Below are positions 36,855 through 50,625 of a DNA stretch of 64,000 nt, piece after piece. Where the stretch lies: contig JAINUG010000109.1 in the NCBI GenBank assembly GCA_029706075.1, forward strand, positions 812,501-876,500, written 5' to 3'. Positions within the stretch are counted from its first letter, which is position 1. Each line of letters begins with the position of its first letter. The position numbers were made by a program, and so were the translations under genes. The DNA comes from Aldrovandia affinis. Its lineage: Eukaryota; Chordata; Actinopteri; Notacanthiformes; Halosauridae. The notes beneath the pieces are model-generated. The model was not told the DNA's origin and ran no database searches. It saw only the letters and a program-made list of their open reading frames with translations.

Positions 36855-37215
36855 TGAAAGTGTCCTTAGATGAAATATGGTTTCTTTGATGTTCTGAGGT
36901 TGTATTGGATCTACTGCTCCTGGGACTCTTGTTAAAGTCAGTGAAATCATGATCTTTCAGCAAGACAATGACCCCAAGCTTACCTTAAAATCAACAAAGA
37001 AATGGTTAACTGACCACAATTACTGTTTTGCAATGGCCATCTCAATCTCCAGACTTCAACCCTATTGAAAATTTGTGGAATTGAACAGGGCATTCCACAA
37101 TTGCAGTCTGAAGGATCTGAAAAGATTATGTATGGAGGAATGGTCAAGATACCCTCAAATGGTCAAGATACCCCAAATACATGCAAGGCAAAAATCTGAG
37201 GGGGCACAACTCAAA
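36855..37215 (+). pseudogene. Tc1-like transposase C-terminal relic
   Basis: Fragments IMIFQQDNDPKLTLKSTKKW (second catalytic Asp region), then WPSQSPDFNPIENLW-like sequence in a shifted frame (37040-37080) and LKDLKRLCMEEWS. Ends of the element are not seen. The copy-c SINE inserted at its left edge. Confidence 0.85.
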
Positions 37216-37251
37216 ACCACTAGTTTTTAATAATAATAATAATAATAAAAA

Positions 37252-37330
37252 ACTTTATTTGTATAGCACTTTTCATACAAACAATGTAGCCCAAAGTGCT
37301 TTTACATTTCAGCATGTAAGATATTAGTAT
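37252..37330. repeat. LINE 3' UTR-type fragment
   Basis: ACTTTATTTGTATAGCACTT and TAGCCCAAAGTGCTTTTACA form a common fish dispersed repeat. Preceded by a short (AAT)n tract. Confidence 0.6.
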
Positions 37331-38930
37331 AATAGTAGGCTAAACAGAGTAAACATATCAGGTAATATAATAGGTAATAGCTGTATTTTCAAATGATACC
37401 TAGGACGCAGCATGAGTAGGCCTACAGAAGGGACTGGCTCTGGCTCATTGCAACTTCGACTGATTCTGTCAGAGCACGTCACAAATCTCACTTTGATAGC
37501 TAGTTTAGCTAGCTAACCTACCTCGTCTTGCCCTGTCTGTATCCTGCCTCAGGGAAGGGATGGGGCTTTCTGCTTGCTCAACAAAAAACACTGATATTTT
37601 CCTCTGCATGCCTGTCACCTGGAGATATCAAAAGGAATTCAGTCTTTTGCTAACTATAACCTGTGATAGTGATGGTGGTAATCTCAACTCGTGACAGACA
37701 GCTCTGCTAAACAAATTGAGGGATGCCAACTTTATCTAGCTAGCTGGTAAAGCCAAATCTTGCAAAGATATTTCTTAAACGCAATAAGTTTGTAAAACTA
37801 ATTGCAAGTTTGAAAAGGGGATTATTGCTCTACTAACCTCTTGAGCAGCCAACTGCACCTGGGGTGTCTGACTTTTTGAGGTCCAGTGATCTTTGCAAAA
37901 CAAAACTTTTACATGGAAGAAACCAACCATAGGCAAAGGGGGTGTGTGACTTTTGATGATCTATGACAATTATAAGAATACGTTTGACTCATAATATAAA
38001 ACATATTATTTTTTTAAAAGGTAATAAAATAAAATAAAAAATCAGAAAAAAACGAAATCAGAAAAAATCTGAGGGGGCAGTTTGTATGGGCATGACGCTT
38101 CTGCCCAAATATGTTCTCCAATGTCATAAAATACTATAGAAGGCATGTTAATGCTGATAATTATTAGCGGTGTGAATGATTGTGGCACATATCTTTTGGG
38201 GAAAAAATGTTACAAACAAAATGTTTTTCTCTGATAAATTGTATTAGTATAAAATAATATATTTTTCCCTTTGTTTTGACCATACAATATAGCTTATTAC
38301 CTCAATTGTTTATTTTATACAATCTTTTTTGTATTATTTATTGGCATGCATTCAGGAGAATAGCATCCATTTCCCAAGAAAATTAACAGCAAATCAAATG
38401 AATTACGCTCAAAGTTAATTGCAGGATAAGTGCTCTAATCAAAGGTGCTTTCTGTTGTGTTATTTCCCAGATGGTAAAGTGAAAATGATCGCCAATGCAA
38501 AGTGTACAGTATTTCTGTTTTGTCTTCATCAGCAGTATAATGATTCATTTGACCGTTGTTGGAAGTAAATCTTTTGCAATTGATTGCTGGCCACTGATGA
38601 GATTTTCTACCCAGGAGTGTGCCCGGGTCACTGAAAATAGGGCAGAACAACTAAGGCAAGAGTTCAGACTGCAGCAATATATCCAATATCAGTGTAAACT
38701 GACCTCCATCCTGAAATGACCCGCATGTGCAAATAATCAACAACAAAACATCTAGAGTCTAGACAGTCGCGTCAGGTCTACCAGTCCATCATGGAGCCTG
38801 CGCTCAGCTTTAAGATTCGATATGAGCCCTCGAGTTTTGCTTGGATATGAGAGTCCCCCCAAATACGAATTAAATGTGCAGAGTCATGACGACAGCAACC
38901 TGACGCATGGAGAGTTACGTAAACATCACT
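37331..38930. other. crem-ccny intergenic segment
   Basis: No gene recognised. The motif AAATCTGAGGGGGCA occurs at about 37193 and again at about 38066, probably ends of an old DNA element. Confidence 0.4.
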
Positions 38931-38932
38931 TG

Positions 38933-39153
38933 GGCCACGTTAAACACCGACCAATTCTGATTTGAGCGTCCACATACAGGTCAAATGGCTAAGTATCGGA
39001 TTTATTGCCACGTACAGTACATATGTGGTCCAAATCTGAACTAAAAAAAGACTTAATGTGGTTTTTTGCTGTTCTAAAAACATCCGAGCAGTGTCACGTA
39101 TGAGGGAATAAAATCCAAATTGGGTCACATTTAGTTGCAGTATGAACATAGCC
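38933..39153. mobile_element. MITE related to the relic at 31178
   Basis: The left end GGCCACGTTAAACACC and right end (minus strand) GGCTATGTTCATACTG are imperfect inverted termini. The interior has AAAATCCAAATTGGGTCACA-type sequence also typical of that family. Confidence 0.5.
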
Positions 39154-39225
39154 TAAACAGCACTCTTTTTACGGAGAAGACTGTGCTGTGTGCATAATCC
39201 CTCTCTGGCCACTGCATACCGTAAG

Positions 39226-39431
39226 GCAGGGGTGGGCAATCTTACCCTGTGTGGGCCGGTGTGGGTGCAGGCTTTTGTTCCAACTGAACAGTGACACACC
39301 TGATTCCACTAATCAAAGCCCTGATTGAAGACTTTGATTAGCTGATTAGTCAAATCAGGTGAGCTACTGCTCGGCTGGAACAAAAGCCTGCACCCACACC
39401 GGCCCACACAGGGTAAGATTGCCCATCCCTG
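39226..39431. mobile_element. hAT-like MITE with 8-bp target duplication
   Basis: Long inverted arms start CAGGGGTGGGCAATCTTACC and end in the near-perfect mirror finishing CCCATCCCTG. Flanks CCGTAAGG and CTGTAAGG form an 8-bp duplication with one change, the hAT signature. No coding capacity. Confidence 0.88.
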
Positions 39432-40430
39432 CTGTAAGGTATGGTCTGATGGATTCATATATGGTACAATTCATGGGTGTGTATGTATTATGTACATGAC
39501 AAATTGACAGATGTATATACGTTGGTTGTATGTAGGTGTCACTTCTTTTCACTCCAACGTCTGTGTCTTTCTGCACAGTCATTGCGTGGGAGGAGAACAT
39601 TTGATGAGCAGCTGGCGCAGGCAGACTGCAGGCACCCAAATGAACAGGGGAGTCACTGATGCAGGATGAGGTCAATCCCACGGACTGAAAGCTTCCCTCC
39701 CTAGGTAATTCTGGTTGATTCTTGGTGGTCCTAGGTGATCCTGGGTGATTATTGGTGGTCCTGGGTGATGCTGGGTGATCCACACACAGTGTCTGAAGAG
39801 GATGATTCACAAGATAATGCTCCCAACAGGTCCTCCTCAATACCCCTGCGGTGGAAACATAGTTTCATCAAACAGCTTCTGAAAATGCAGAGTGCCTTTA
39901 GTCTTTAGCCTTTAGTCTTTATTAATGGCATTCCTTTCTGTGCCCCACACCTACTTGGGCACATCTACTGGGTTTGATGGAGAACATGAGATCCATCGGC
40001 GCTACAGCTGGGGGAAATGAAAATAACTTTTTTTGCACTGTATGACTGCATGAGGAACACGTTCACACTGAGGGAGCAGACGGAGGCACACACAGATCAC
40101 AGTTCACACAGGGGCCGTGTGGGGGAGGGGCACCAGGTTATACCTCCACAGTGGCAGGGGATAATGGCGGTTTTGTTGTCAGGGGTGACAGCCAGGCTGC
40201 TGCTGAGGGATCATGAGTCCCTGGATGATACGGAAATCACATGGACTGGATGGTGGGAATGATCACGCACACAACCGCGCGCACGTGACCGCACATGCAG
40301 GGAGGAGACATGTAGTGGATCATATGAGAGCTAACACAGCAAGGGAGTAAATTACATGGAATTCTGCTATATAATGAGATAATGAATCTTTTTTTATTAC
40401 CATTTTGTATTCATTTTTACACATTTACAG
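39432..40430. other. crem-ccny intergenic segment
   Basis: Includes a dispersed 29-bp repeat (39609-39637) and imperfect GGTGATCCTG-type tandem units (39703-39785). No gene recognised. Confidence 0.45.
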
Positions 40431-40969
40431 CAGTGGTTCTCAACCTTGGTCCTGGAGTACAATACCACCATGTATGCTGGTTTTCATTCCAACCAATCTC
40501 TTGATTAATTAAGGTTGCTGAAAACATGCATTTAGTTTCAATAACATGCATTTAGTTTGAACTCTTCATTCTTCACAAATAGGTTTGTTTCAATAACCAG
40601 GAGTTCACGCTTCCAGCTTTTAGGACTTCACTGATTTCAGATGTAGGTCTATCACTAAATCAGTTAAAAATGTAACCTCTTTCAAAAGCAATCATTTTTC
40701 ATAGTACATTACAGAAAATGAAAGCAGTAGTTATCTGAGAACTGATCTGACTGATTAAAAGTCCTTGAATAAATGTAAAATATTCAATCTTTGTAACATG
40801 AATATCTGTTTCTGACATAATATAGAATTAAGAGGGTAAATCATCCCTCACTGGACATTAAAAGTGTCTAATTAAAAACAGTTAACAGCTTGTCATACTT
40901 CAGGAATTGCAATTATGGTTGGAACAAAAACTAGCATACACAGTGGTACTCCGAGTTTGAGAACCACTA
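40431..40969. mobile_element. non-autonomous hAT-like element, 539 bp
   Basis: Terminal inverted repeats CAGTGGTTCTCAACCTTGGT (left) and TTTGAGAACCACTA (right). Flanked by the 8-bp near-duplicates ATTTACAG and ATTTAGAG. No transposase inside. Confidence 0.88.
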
Positions 40970-43599
40970 ATTTAGAGAACATGCAGAATCTGAACAGGAA
41001 GAGCAAACAAGGGGGACAACGGACAAAAAAATGACAAACCATATCTCTGAGTGAAACTAAAGCAGGTCAAAAGAATGCAAAATGAAATGTATAAGGAATA
41101 TTTTTTTAGGATTAGGCACAAGTTCATACATATAATAGCACACTACAATACAAACTGCAACAAATACACATTAAATATGTATAATAATTATTCTAATTTT
41201 ATTATGACATATTAATATAACATTTCCATCCCCTGAGGGATTTCTCTTCATATAATCCCTATATATTTTGTTGACATATTTAAGGAGCACAATACAGGAT
41301 CCATATGGGGATTCTGTACTGGGACATGGTTGGAGGTTTTACGGTTGTCATTTTTATGGTCCATGCTCTGACTATAATATAGACCTTAAGGTTTTGGACC
41401 GGTCCAACAATCAGTCTTCAACACTTGGCAATGAAGGAGTAGAAATATATCTGTCTACAAACCCAGTAATACACTGACACACAAAAACACATTTCTCACC
41501 GCAAACAGAAATGCAGACCTGTGCTAAGAAATGCTTTAGTTAGGGTTAAGGTGCTAAGGATAGTATTGAGAACATTCTGGAGGCCCAGGACAACAGGGTT
41601 AATGCTGCTTATTTAGAGGCACAGGGGCCTGGTTTTAGGAGAAAGTAGCTGAGATTATAAATTGCCCGTCACAGTCACTGGGCCCAGTACCCACTCAGAA
41701 CCTTTGGTTTCAAATGGTGCCCAAAGTGCACGAGCAGAACCCTAGGCACCTGTGAGAGCTCTGGGTCTTAGAGTAGAAGTACTGATCTAGGATCAGGTTT
41801 CTGCTTTTGAGAGCGACCACTATTGTGGTGTTTTTGTTTTGGGGAATGTAACAGTAAATTAATAAAAAATGTAGGCTTGTGCTTTGCATGTGTACATCTC
41901 AAATTCTCATTGGGGGCTGAGCCCACCTAAAGGTCAAATCCTAGAGTGCCCCTGCCTACTGGCCAGATGAGATAATAGTGCCCAGGTGTATTACTGTACC
42001 TGAGAGTGAAAACAGGACGACAATGAGCCACACCCATTCCTTGTTATCCACAGGTTACTTCAAGAGGCACGTTTTTTTTCATTTGCCTTGCCTGACATAA
42101 CACCACAGTGCATTGTAAGAGTGTCCCTGAAGTAAATGTTTACTTGCAACATTGTATAGGATCGATGGCTATACAGGGTAAAAATGGAGAAGTTCAAAAT
42201 GTGTCAACAGATTTTAGTCTGCATCTGAGACAATTTCCTTCAGCACACAGTATTTACACGAACAGCATTATTGTTGCAACTGTGTTCTTACCCTGGGGTG
42301 TGAGCAATGGGTGCAAATGTTTTCAGTGCTAATAGTTATTTTTTGTAATTCTTTATTTTTTCATACTGTTACTATGTAGAGGGCTTTAATAAAGCATACC
42401 GAGAATACTCAAAAGCATTATACTGAAATGCGTGAAAACAAAAATATTTCTGCAACACACAAACACTAAAACTTGCAATGATTTTGGTGATTAAAAATGC
42501 AGTTTTAAAATAAAGTAGTTGCGGTTCAACAAAATACATTTGATTGCATGAAATACATTGATTCAACTACATTCATATTAAACTCAGTTTAAAAAACTCC
42601 ATATGAAAATAGCTCCTATTAAAACCTTATTTTACTAGTATTATTTAGGTTATTAACATTGTCAGGCAATGAGTAAATTCCAGCAAGTGAGAGTGGGGAA
42701 ATTCACACGGAATAAAACTGTTGATTTAACTCCACTGTCGCTATCTTATATGGTGTCACACCTAAATTGAGGTAATTCGTAGATCGAAAAGGTGCGCCTA
42801 CGTAATTCATAGTTTAGTTTAAAAAATAAGTTGTCAAATATTATTCCATGTATAGTTTCAAACTGATTTCGAAGCCTATTTAAAAGAAGCACAACATACG
42901 CATGCATAGTAAACGTCTCGTTATCATTGTCCGGCCGCCCGCCTCAACAGGTTTAGTGCTACGTAATTGTAAAATACCCGCAAATGCAGTTGCCGTTACT
43001 TAGCCTGTATGTCTATATAACTAATATTATATTTCTAGATGTATGAAATGTAGACTATTTATTTGACGCATAAATAACCACGCCAATTGTTCATATTGCA
43101 TTCGCTAGTTATTAAAAAAACAGCAAATCGTAAAGCCTATTTGAATAGTTTTGAAACTGTTTTGTCCTATACTTATGTTCGTAGTCGGTTTCACAGAAAC
43201 ATCTGACACTGTGTGCAGACTAATTTGTTACCACCCACTTGAACCGGAACCTTTTCAAGAAAATACGCTTCAACTGTGTTGCTCTCTCTGCAATAGTGAC
43301 AAGAGCAGCGGCGGTCCACAATGTTACGATGATATCTCGAATTATTATGATATCCCATGTATATATCTAGCACCGCAGGAAAACGAGGGGGGCAATAATA
43401 GCAGACCATGTTCGCTTTCTTTTTTTATAAGCGGCCACAAGCAACATGGTTATTGCGTGGGCTGGGCAGACTTGAGTGTTTGCTAAATAGAGTTAAAACA
43501 AGCTAGCTAGCTACATTTACCCCCAGTTTACAAATGGCTTTGCATTGCTGCCTCTGCTAACTAGGACCGGACGAGACTGCATAAATGATCGCATATATT
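40970..43599. other. region upstream of ccny
   Basis: No gene or clear repeat. The last 700 bp become CpG-richer near the ccny promoter; a short frame at 43151-43486 has no recognisable product. Confidence 0.5.
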
Positions 43600-43721
43600 A
43601 ATATTCTGCTATTGTGGTTCCTCCCTTGCCGCTCTAGTCATCTCGCTCAACCTCAGCGTTGAGCTTGTATTTAAAAGATATCTGAAGGAAGACGGAATAC
43701 ATATTCGACAGAGGCTGAAAG
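43600..43721 (+). promoter_or_regulatory. ccny: ccny proximal promoter and 5' UTR
   Basis: GC-richer segment ending at the ccny ATG, with a TATA-like TATTTAAA (43669-43676) about 46 bp before the start codon. That is close, so the TATA may be fortuitous or the 5' UTR very short. Confidence 0.4.
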
Positions 43722-43875
43722 ATGGGCAACACCGCCTCTTGCTGCGTATCGTCAAGCCCCAAACTCCGGAGAAATGCACATTCGCGGCTGGAGTCCTACC
43801 GCCCTGAACCCGAGCTCAGCCGGGAGGATACGGGCTGCAACCTGCAGCACATCAGCGACAGGGAGAACATTGACG
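43722..43875 (+). CDS. ccny: cyclin Y (or cyclin Y-like 1), coding exon 1
   Basis: ATG at 43722 opens [20 protein letters not shown], then [20 protein letters not shown] and [11 protein letters not shown], the N-terminus of vertebrate cyclin Y. The donor GTAAGA follows 43875 in phase 1. Gly2 with Cys7/Cys8 is the myristoylation/acylation signal that tethers cyclin Y to the plasma membrane, where it activates CDK14/CDK16 in mitotic Wnt signalling (LRP6 phosphorylation). The cyclin box lies in later exons outside the window. ccnyl1 has a similar start, but crem and cul2 as neighbours favour ccny. Confidence 0.92.
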
Positions 43876-45375
43876 GTAAGACATCCCATCGATGAAGGAT
43901 TGCTGGATTGTAAAACTATTGGTGAACATCCACGGAAGAGAAGACCATCTTTTGACTTAGTAGTAGAGTAGAAGTAGAGCCTTCTACCATTTCACTAAAC
44001 AGTTAGAAATCACCGTAATGTAGCCTACAAAAGCGTTTTTGTGATTACATTGATTGTGAGGAACGATAAAATGATTTCCCCCCCATTTGAATCACACGTG
44101 TTTTTGAGATATAGGCTACTAACTTGTTTTGCTGAGATGGATGCAATAACGAGCACTGGTACTGCAACCAAACAGCCATTGATATTGCTTCACATGTTAA
44201 GTAACGTTAGATGCCTGTTTTGATGACAACCGACTGTGATGGTTTGATAGAGAAATTAAGAAAGACAAATAGCCTACTGAACCTCTTTATCATTCTTGGC
44301 AAACCCTTTTCAAATAGGGTTATTTGAAATAGCACTGCTGTTTTAAATACAGTTCTCAACTGAGAGTTGATTTCTATCAGACATCGCCGCATGCGAGTAG
44401 CCAGCCTACTATATTAATTATTCACCTGCTATAGTCTAACTGTACTAACGTAAACAACCTCAGCTCTTCATTTGACAGAAAGGTAAGGTAGGTGGGCGGG
44501 CCGAACGATCAGGTCCACGGGTAACACCATCCTTTGGCAAAATGTATTCGGTGGTCCTGAATGAGCCACGTTCGCAATGTGGAGATCGCTGCTCAGTGAT
44601 TTGATGGTCCACGCAGATGGGTTATATCAAGATAGCCTAATGGGATTTCAGGGTTTTCCACTGAGTTGAATATGAGGCGTCTGCATTTTCGGTTAAGCGT
44701 AATGATTGTTTGATCTGCGCCACATATGGAAAGATTCATCGAGTATTTCCATATTTTAATTAGAATGTGGTGGCTGGGTAGTTTTGGCTCAGGACTGGGG
44801 AAATTGTCATCTCTAATTTCCATCCCTCTGTGGTATATGGGCATAGTGAGACGGCTACTTAGGAGGAAATCCAGACACCTTTGTTTATGTCTTTTGTGTT
44901 TGGTTTGTACACACCAAAAACGTATTCATGAGGCCCACTAATGAAACGCCTCAGGGAGTCCACATATGCTTCACAGCAGGGATACATTTATTCAGAAATA
45001 ATTTAGGGGAATTTAGGAATGGGTGCACTGATACATCCACATTCAATAGAAAAAATATATTATTAAATTAAAAACCAAATGTGTAGTAATTATGCGTCAT
45101 GTGTCCCTGAAAGTGTACAGTCATTTTTATGGCAAACAAATCTGGAAAGAACTGAAAGCAGTTGCTAGAATTTTGCTGGGGGTTCGCCTAGTGAAAGTGA
45201 TACCACACGGGCTCGTTCTGTCTAACCAACCAACATACTGAGGTTTTTGGAGAAAAACAGCTGCTAGTGGTAACCATCTGATTGATGATGTTACCAACCA
45301 CGGCTTCATGTGCGGAGCCTGCCTTGCGCTGAAAGCAATTTAAAGGGGGTGGCATTCAAAAACAAAGAGGTTACG

Positions 45376-45710
45376 GGCCCTTGGATGGTGTAACGGTCAA
45401 AGCATTCACCCGGAATGCAAGTTGCCCACTGCAGCCGTGGTTCGCAACCTCACTGCCGAGAGCCCCGTTGGGGGCAGTGATTGGCTGACCGTCCCAGAGG
45501 GAGGAAGGAGGCTGAGCCGGCACGGCCTCGCCGAGAAGTGTGAAAGGCATCCCTGTACGGGAAAATTGGCTTGCCTCTGAGGATGAGTAAGGGGCTCATG
45601 GGAAAGGGTAAATTGAAAGAAATAGAGGATGTAATTGGCTACCAAATTGGGAGGAAAAACAGGGGAAAAAAATCTGAAACAAAATGTATAGAAATGAAAT
45701 AAAATAAAAT
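45376..45710 (+). mobile_element. tRNA-derived SINE, copy d
   Basis: Head GGGCCCTTGGATGGTGTAAC with GTGGTTCGCAACCTC; body GTGATTGGCTGACCGTCCCA; tail AATTGGCTACCAAATTGGGA and A-rich end. Confidence 0.85.
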
Positions 45711-46491
45711 AAAAATATATAATTAACCATATGAACGAAATGTATAAATGGTTTCTTGCACTGCTGCTTTAAGGTGGCGTTCTGAAGGAGACCCGGGAAT
45801 CAAAAGTTAACCATGACTGTAGTCTAATAAACCAGACCTGTGTTGTAGCAAATAATGTTTAATTAAAAAAAAAGGTTGCCCCAATAGCTCCTCAATAACT
45901 TCTTTCGTTTGACGTAGAAAAATTATATATTTTACTGGTTTTGGATGTACACTTTCAACTTGACACATTATTGCAAAAATATTCTGGAGTGAGTATGCTC
46001 TCTGGTCATGGCATGTGGAGTAGGGCCATGCCGAAACTGCAGTAGATCTGTCTTTAAGAGGGCATTCTAATTTCCCCACGGCTCTAATCTCGAGGAGTTC
46101 ATTGCGTATAAGGAACGTCCTGCCTCCGTCCCCTTCCCTAATGCGAGATGAGAAACGTGGAGCCGAAGCGTGCCACGTGACGCAAAGCCACCCTCCTCTC
46201 TGAGTGAAATTGCGTCGGTGGGAGACCGAGCGGGGAGGCAAAGCTCCTGTTTTCATGTCGTCGGAAGATGTTTCAAGTTCTCGCGGAGCTGTTGGGGAAC
46301 CATGGAGACCGTGACGGTGAGGAAGCGTTTCTGAAGTGCCGGCATGGTGCCACTGTTACGACCTTCCCTTTCAGACCCTGTGATGCGTGCTTTACAGGCC
46401 ATAATAATCAAAGGGGTAAGGTCTAACATAGATGTGTGTGTATATGCCAAAATACACCAAAACAAGGTGTAATGGGTTAGGGTCTAACACA

Positions 46492-46525
46492 TCTTTCTCT
46501 CTCTCTCTCTCACACACACACACAC
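46492..46525. repeat. (TC)n(AC)n compound microsatellite
   Basis: A TC run directly followed by an AC run. Confidence 0.9.
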
Positions 46526-49500
46526 TTTTTGTATTTTCTATTGGGCACGTGTTGCACACGATGGCACAGAACACAGGTGTTCCTTTTGAAAATGGCATAT
46601 AGGTGTGACCTCACCTGGAGCAGTAGTGGTGGAAGTCGAGGTGTAATAATATAATAATAGATATATAATAAAAGTTCACAGAAACAGAAACATGAACGAT
46701 GGCCTTGCCAGTTTGTGTTCGAGTTTGAGGCCCCCAGAGCAGGGGCCCCCAGATCCGTGGGGAAACGCGATGAATCACCCTGGCATTGTGAGCGAGACTG
46801 GGGGGTGGGGTGGGGGCGCGCAATAACAGAAACTATTATCCAGAGAGAAAGAACTGCTATAAAAATCGGCGCTCCTTTAAAGTTTAATAATAGGCCTCTG
46901 TTTAACGCAAGGCCCTGAGCAACAGAAATATGTCTGTTCCAGTTTTAGGGACAGTTCTCATTCAATGCAAGGAGAATTGATGTAGCACACCTTGAGGTGA
47001 AGAGGACTGTCACACACATTGCTTCACATTTCAATGGCTCTGCTTTTAAAGTGTTAGCGTCATTCATCCAGAAAGTACATTTATTTTAGTTTGCCAGCTA
47101 TACACTGTTATTCAGTGATTTTTTACTCTGCTTTGCAATTTGACATCAGTGCGTCCACCCGAGTGAACTATTCCTTGTTGTAACTCCTTGTTGGCACGCT
47201 CCAGCTGCATAAACTGTTTTGTGGCCATTCTGCTGTTCTGACAGGATACATGTCTTACCGTCTTGCAGTGTTTTAGGAACACCCTCATGGGTTCATGTTT
47301 TTGGAGGAAGTTGGTTTCAGGAAACTTCATATGAATGTTGCTAGCAAGGGAATAATTGAAACCGCGCCTTTAAAAAAAAAAAAATCATAATTCACGGTTT
47401 CCATGGGTGCATAAGTGCAAAAAATGCAAGTTTCATTACAAACAACAAAGAAGGCACAATCACACCAACCGGAAGAGGGAAACCTGACATGAGGGAAAAA
47501 AATGTTGAGATTGTACAATAAATAAGCAATTTTCTATTCCACAGAGACATTGTGCTGAGGTGCGTCAGTGCAAAGTGGTCAAAAAAGCAGCAAGCTGAGC
47601 CTTCAGTCACGTTTCACCTCCTTCAGCGATAATTTGAGACACTCAGGGACATATTTACTCAGCGTTGACCCCAGTGCAAAGTTTGCATCAGTTTTTTCTA
47701 AAAGAAATAAAACTTAAAATGTCAAATAAACATTCAAGTTAAAACAATGAAAAGAAAGAAAGTATAAAGTTAAGCATAATATAGAAATCATTTTTGGTTT
47801 TAATCTTTAACGGTTTATTCCTTTTAGAAAAAATAGACGCAACCTTTGCATTGGTGTACGCTTAGTAAATCTAGCCTTTAGTGCCATGTCGTAGTGTTCG
47901 ATAAGTCAGATTAGTGTGTCGGGTCTCTACCTCTTGTTTGTCATTTGTGTGCGTGTTGATGTCACATGGCCTATTGGCAGAATTGCCTGGCGACACCTTT
48001 GACCCAAGAGAATGTCTTCCACTGTGATCCGTCACCAGCAGCTCTTTGGTATCCCAAAGCCGGAACCAAAATGACACCTCTCAACGTTGCATCGGCATAA
48101 TGGTCTACGGACCACCGATCGACTAATATTTGCCAAGGTTGTAGTCACGCCCGAGGGATTAAAAATAAATTTAAAAAAGCAAAATGCTTCATATGTCAGT
48201 ATTGGGAAGAGAACAGTCTTGTCATTGGCAATACACTGGGAAAGTGGAAACTGAAGTTCTGTAACTTTCGGGACAAAACTCAAATTCGAAATGAATGGCT
48301 TCTTCGTCCAGGAAATTCCTGTTACTAGGGCTGTTGATAAGGATGAGGCAGCTTGACTTTCTCAGTGTATAAGAAGGCACCAGACATTCAGTAGAATCCA
48401 AGGAAACTGCAGTGTTATTAGATTGGCCTTCATCTGCATCTGTAATCATACGATGTACGATCATCATCATAGATCATAATCACTTGTAACAATGTACTGC
48501 TGACTATTATGGACTGTATAGAAATATGTATTGGACGTATATGGATGTATAGAAAGGCAGGCTCACTTTGCTCTGAATATTGGTGAAAATAGATGTTTGT
48601 TTTAAAATTGTCAGTAATCTGCAGGAAATGTACTGGTGTCTAAGGGGCTGAGATATTTCAAATAACGATTTGACCCAGGTCGCGTTTGAAAGGCACATTT
48701 GTTGTGAACGCTTACTGTATGCTGTGGGATTGGTTGACCCTTGTCCAACTGCAGAAGTAATTCGGTTGAACAAATTCAATTTCTCGAGTGAGGTACGTGT
48801 TCCCTAATTACTGAGCTCCATTCTCCACTCTTAAGCAGTGTAATTTGATGTGGAGCGTGAATAGGCTCTAGCATGTAGATCTTGTTGAAACTGGCCACAG
48901 GTACAGCACAGAGTCCTCCACACTGCCGAGTTGGCGTGGAGTCAATTCCGAATCGCTTAAAGAGGTCCGTGCCGTGTGGCTTTCTTTGGCTGTTCTGCTT
49001 GAATACACGATTCCCTCTCGCATAAGCTGGGTGTCTTTGCGACGGTAGCATACTCTTTGGCTTAGCTCAGCCTAAGCCCACCCCATAGCTCAAAGTCGTC
49101 ACAAAAAGCTTACCCTGGGCAAGTTTTCTTTCTTTCTTTTATTTAATGGAATTCTGTTAAGCGTTCCTTTTAAGTGACATAGCAGGCAGGGTCAATCTGC
49201 AGCCTTTAATAATCACTTCAGCCGGAGGGAAGGAAACTGTGATGTGCCCACTGTTCAGAGTGGACTGCCAGCAACTCTTGGGCGTCATGGCTCAGGTAAT
49301 GAACAATGCTTTGAAAAACCATTCTATACGAGGTTGTAGCTGGATTTTGAGGATTGGTTAGTTGGTTGCGAAGCTGCTGTAGAAGACATGGCAGTAGAAG
49401 TTGAGCAGCGACGAAAGAGTGTGTTCAGAGTCCTTGGTCCGTGATGTTGAAATGTTTCAAACACCCGGATGATATTACTGCTCTCGGAAGACAGCTTTTA

Positions 49501-50317
49501 CATACGGTGGAAAATCTTTCAGAGTCTGATCAAGTGGACCTGTGGAAAAGCTTTGGCACAATAGGTTTGGCACAATAGCTTGAGCTGCTATCGCTTACTG
49601 TGTTGAACCTTCAGATATGGATGCCAATGAACAAAAGTGTCGAGATGAAAAATAAAACCCGTTTGAAGGTAATCTGTTAGGCCGTTCAAGAGAACAGGTA
49701 CGGCAATTGTGATCAGTCTTCACAGAACAGAGGCCTGAAATGATGCGTACCAACTAAACTGCAACAAACGTCTCCATCTGGATCTTGGTTTGAATTGTAG
49801 AACGTGTTCATTCTGGTGTCATTGTATGTCATTCCATATGGCATTTTTAGAGAGCCATTTTAAACCTAATTCATTAACCCATTTGAAACTAACGATTGCC
49901 CAGTTGATTGCGAACATTAACAATCAAGTTAACAACCGTCCGACATAATCCACTCAAGACCTAATATTTGTAAATATCAAGGTGGTGTAGCCAACTTTTA
50001 TGAACAACATGGCATCGGAAGTGTTCGCCAGAGGAACAAACTCTTGGAATAGCTCTTGGATGTTTTGTTTCAATGGTTCCTGTTGACCTGGACTATGCCT
50101 GAACTCAAACAAAAGATAATAAATGAACAGCGCTGTCATCTTTTACCAGTTAAGTTATATTAGACGTGATTATTAGACCATCAAGTAAGAACGTTTGAGA
50201 TAACTCCGCCCCCACTGTCCACCTCCTGCATGATCCCCTTCACAGAAACACTGCTCCTAGCATAGGTTAAATGGATTTCACCAGCATTGTGACCCATCTC
50301 TCAGTGAAGATGGGTGG

Positions 50318-50505
50318 CAGTGTATTATAATGGCTAGGGAACGGTTCTTATCACTTAATAATTCCCAGGTGGGGCACTGCCATTGTACCCTTGAGAAAGT
50401 TACTTAACCTGAAATACTTTAGTAAATATTCAGCTGTATTGGATTGTATGTAAAATAAATGTCGCTTTGGATAAGAGTGTCTGCTAAGCACATGTAATGT
50501 AATAA
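50318..50505 (+). mobile_element. third SINE type, fish tRNA-SINE with LINE tail
   Basis: Contains GGTGGCAGTGTATTATAATG, GGGCACTGCCATTGTACCCT, AAGTTACTTAACCTG and the tail GTCGCTTTGGATAAGAGTGT then CTGCTAA, a layout common among fish SINEs. Confidence 0.85.
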
Positions 50506-50625
50506 AGATGAGGTCATTCGATGCAACTTGACTAGGCCTTAATACATGTATCTCTCTCTGAGAAACCCCATTTTAAGGACCAGTTCACTCACTGGCACAG
50601 GGGTGCACATCAAACACAGGTGGGT

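Noticed and set aside
43151-43486. 111-codon frame upstream of ccny
   Set aside because: No recognisable protein or splice structure; it lies in the promoter-proximal region.
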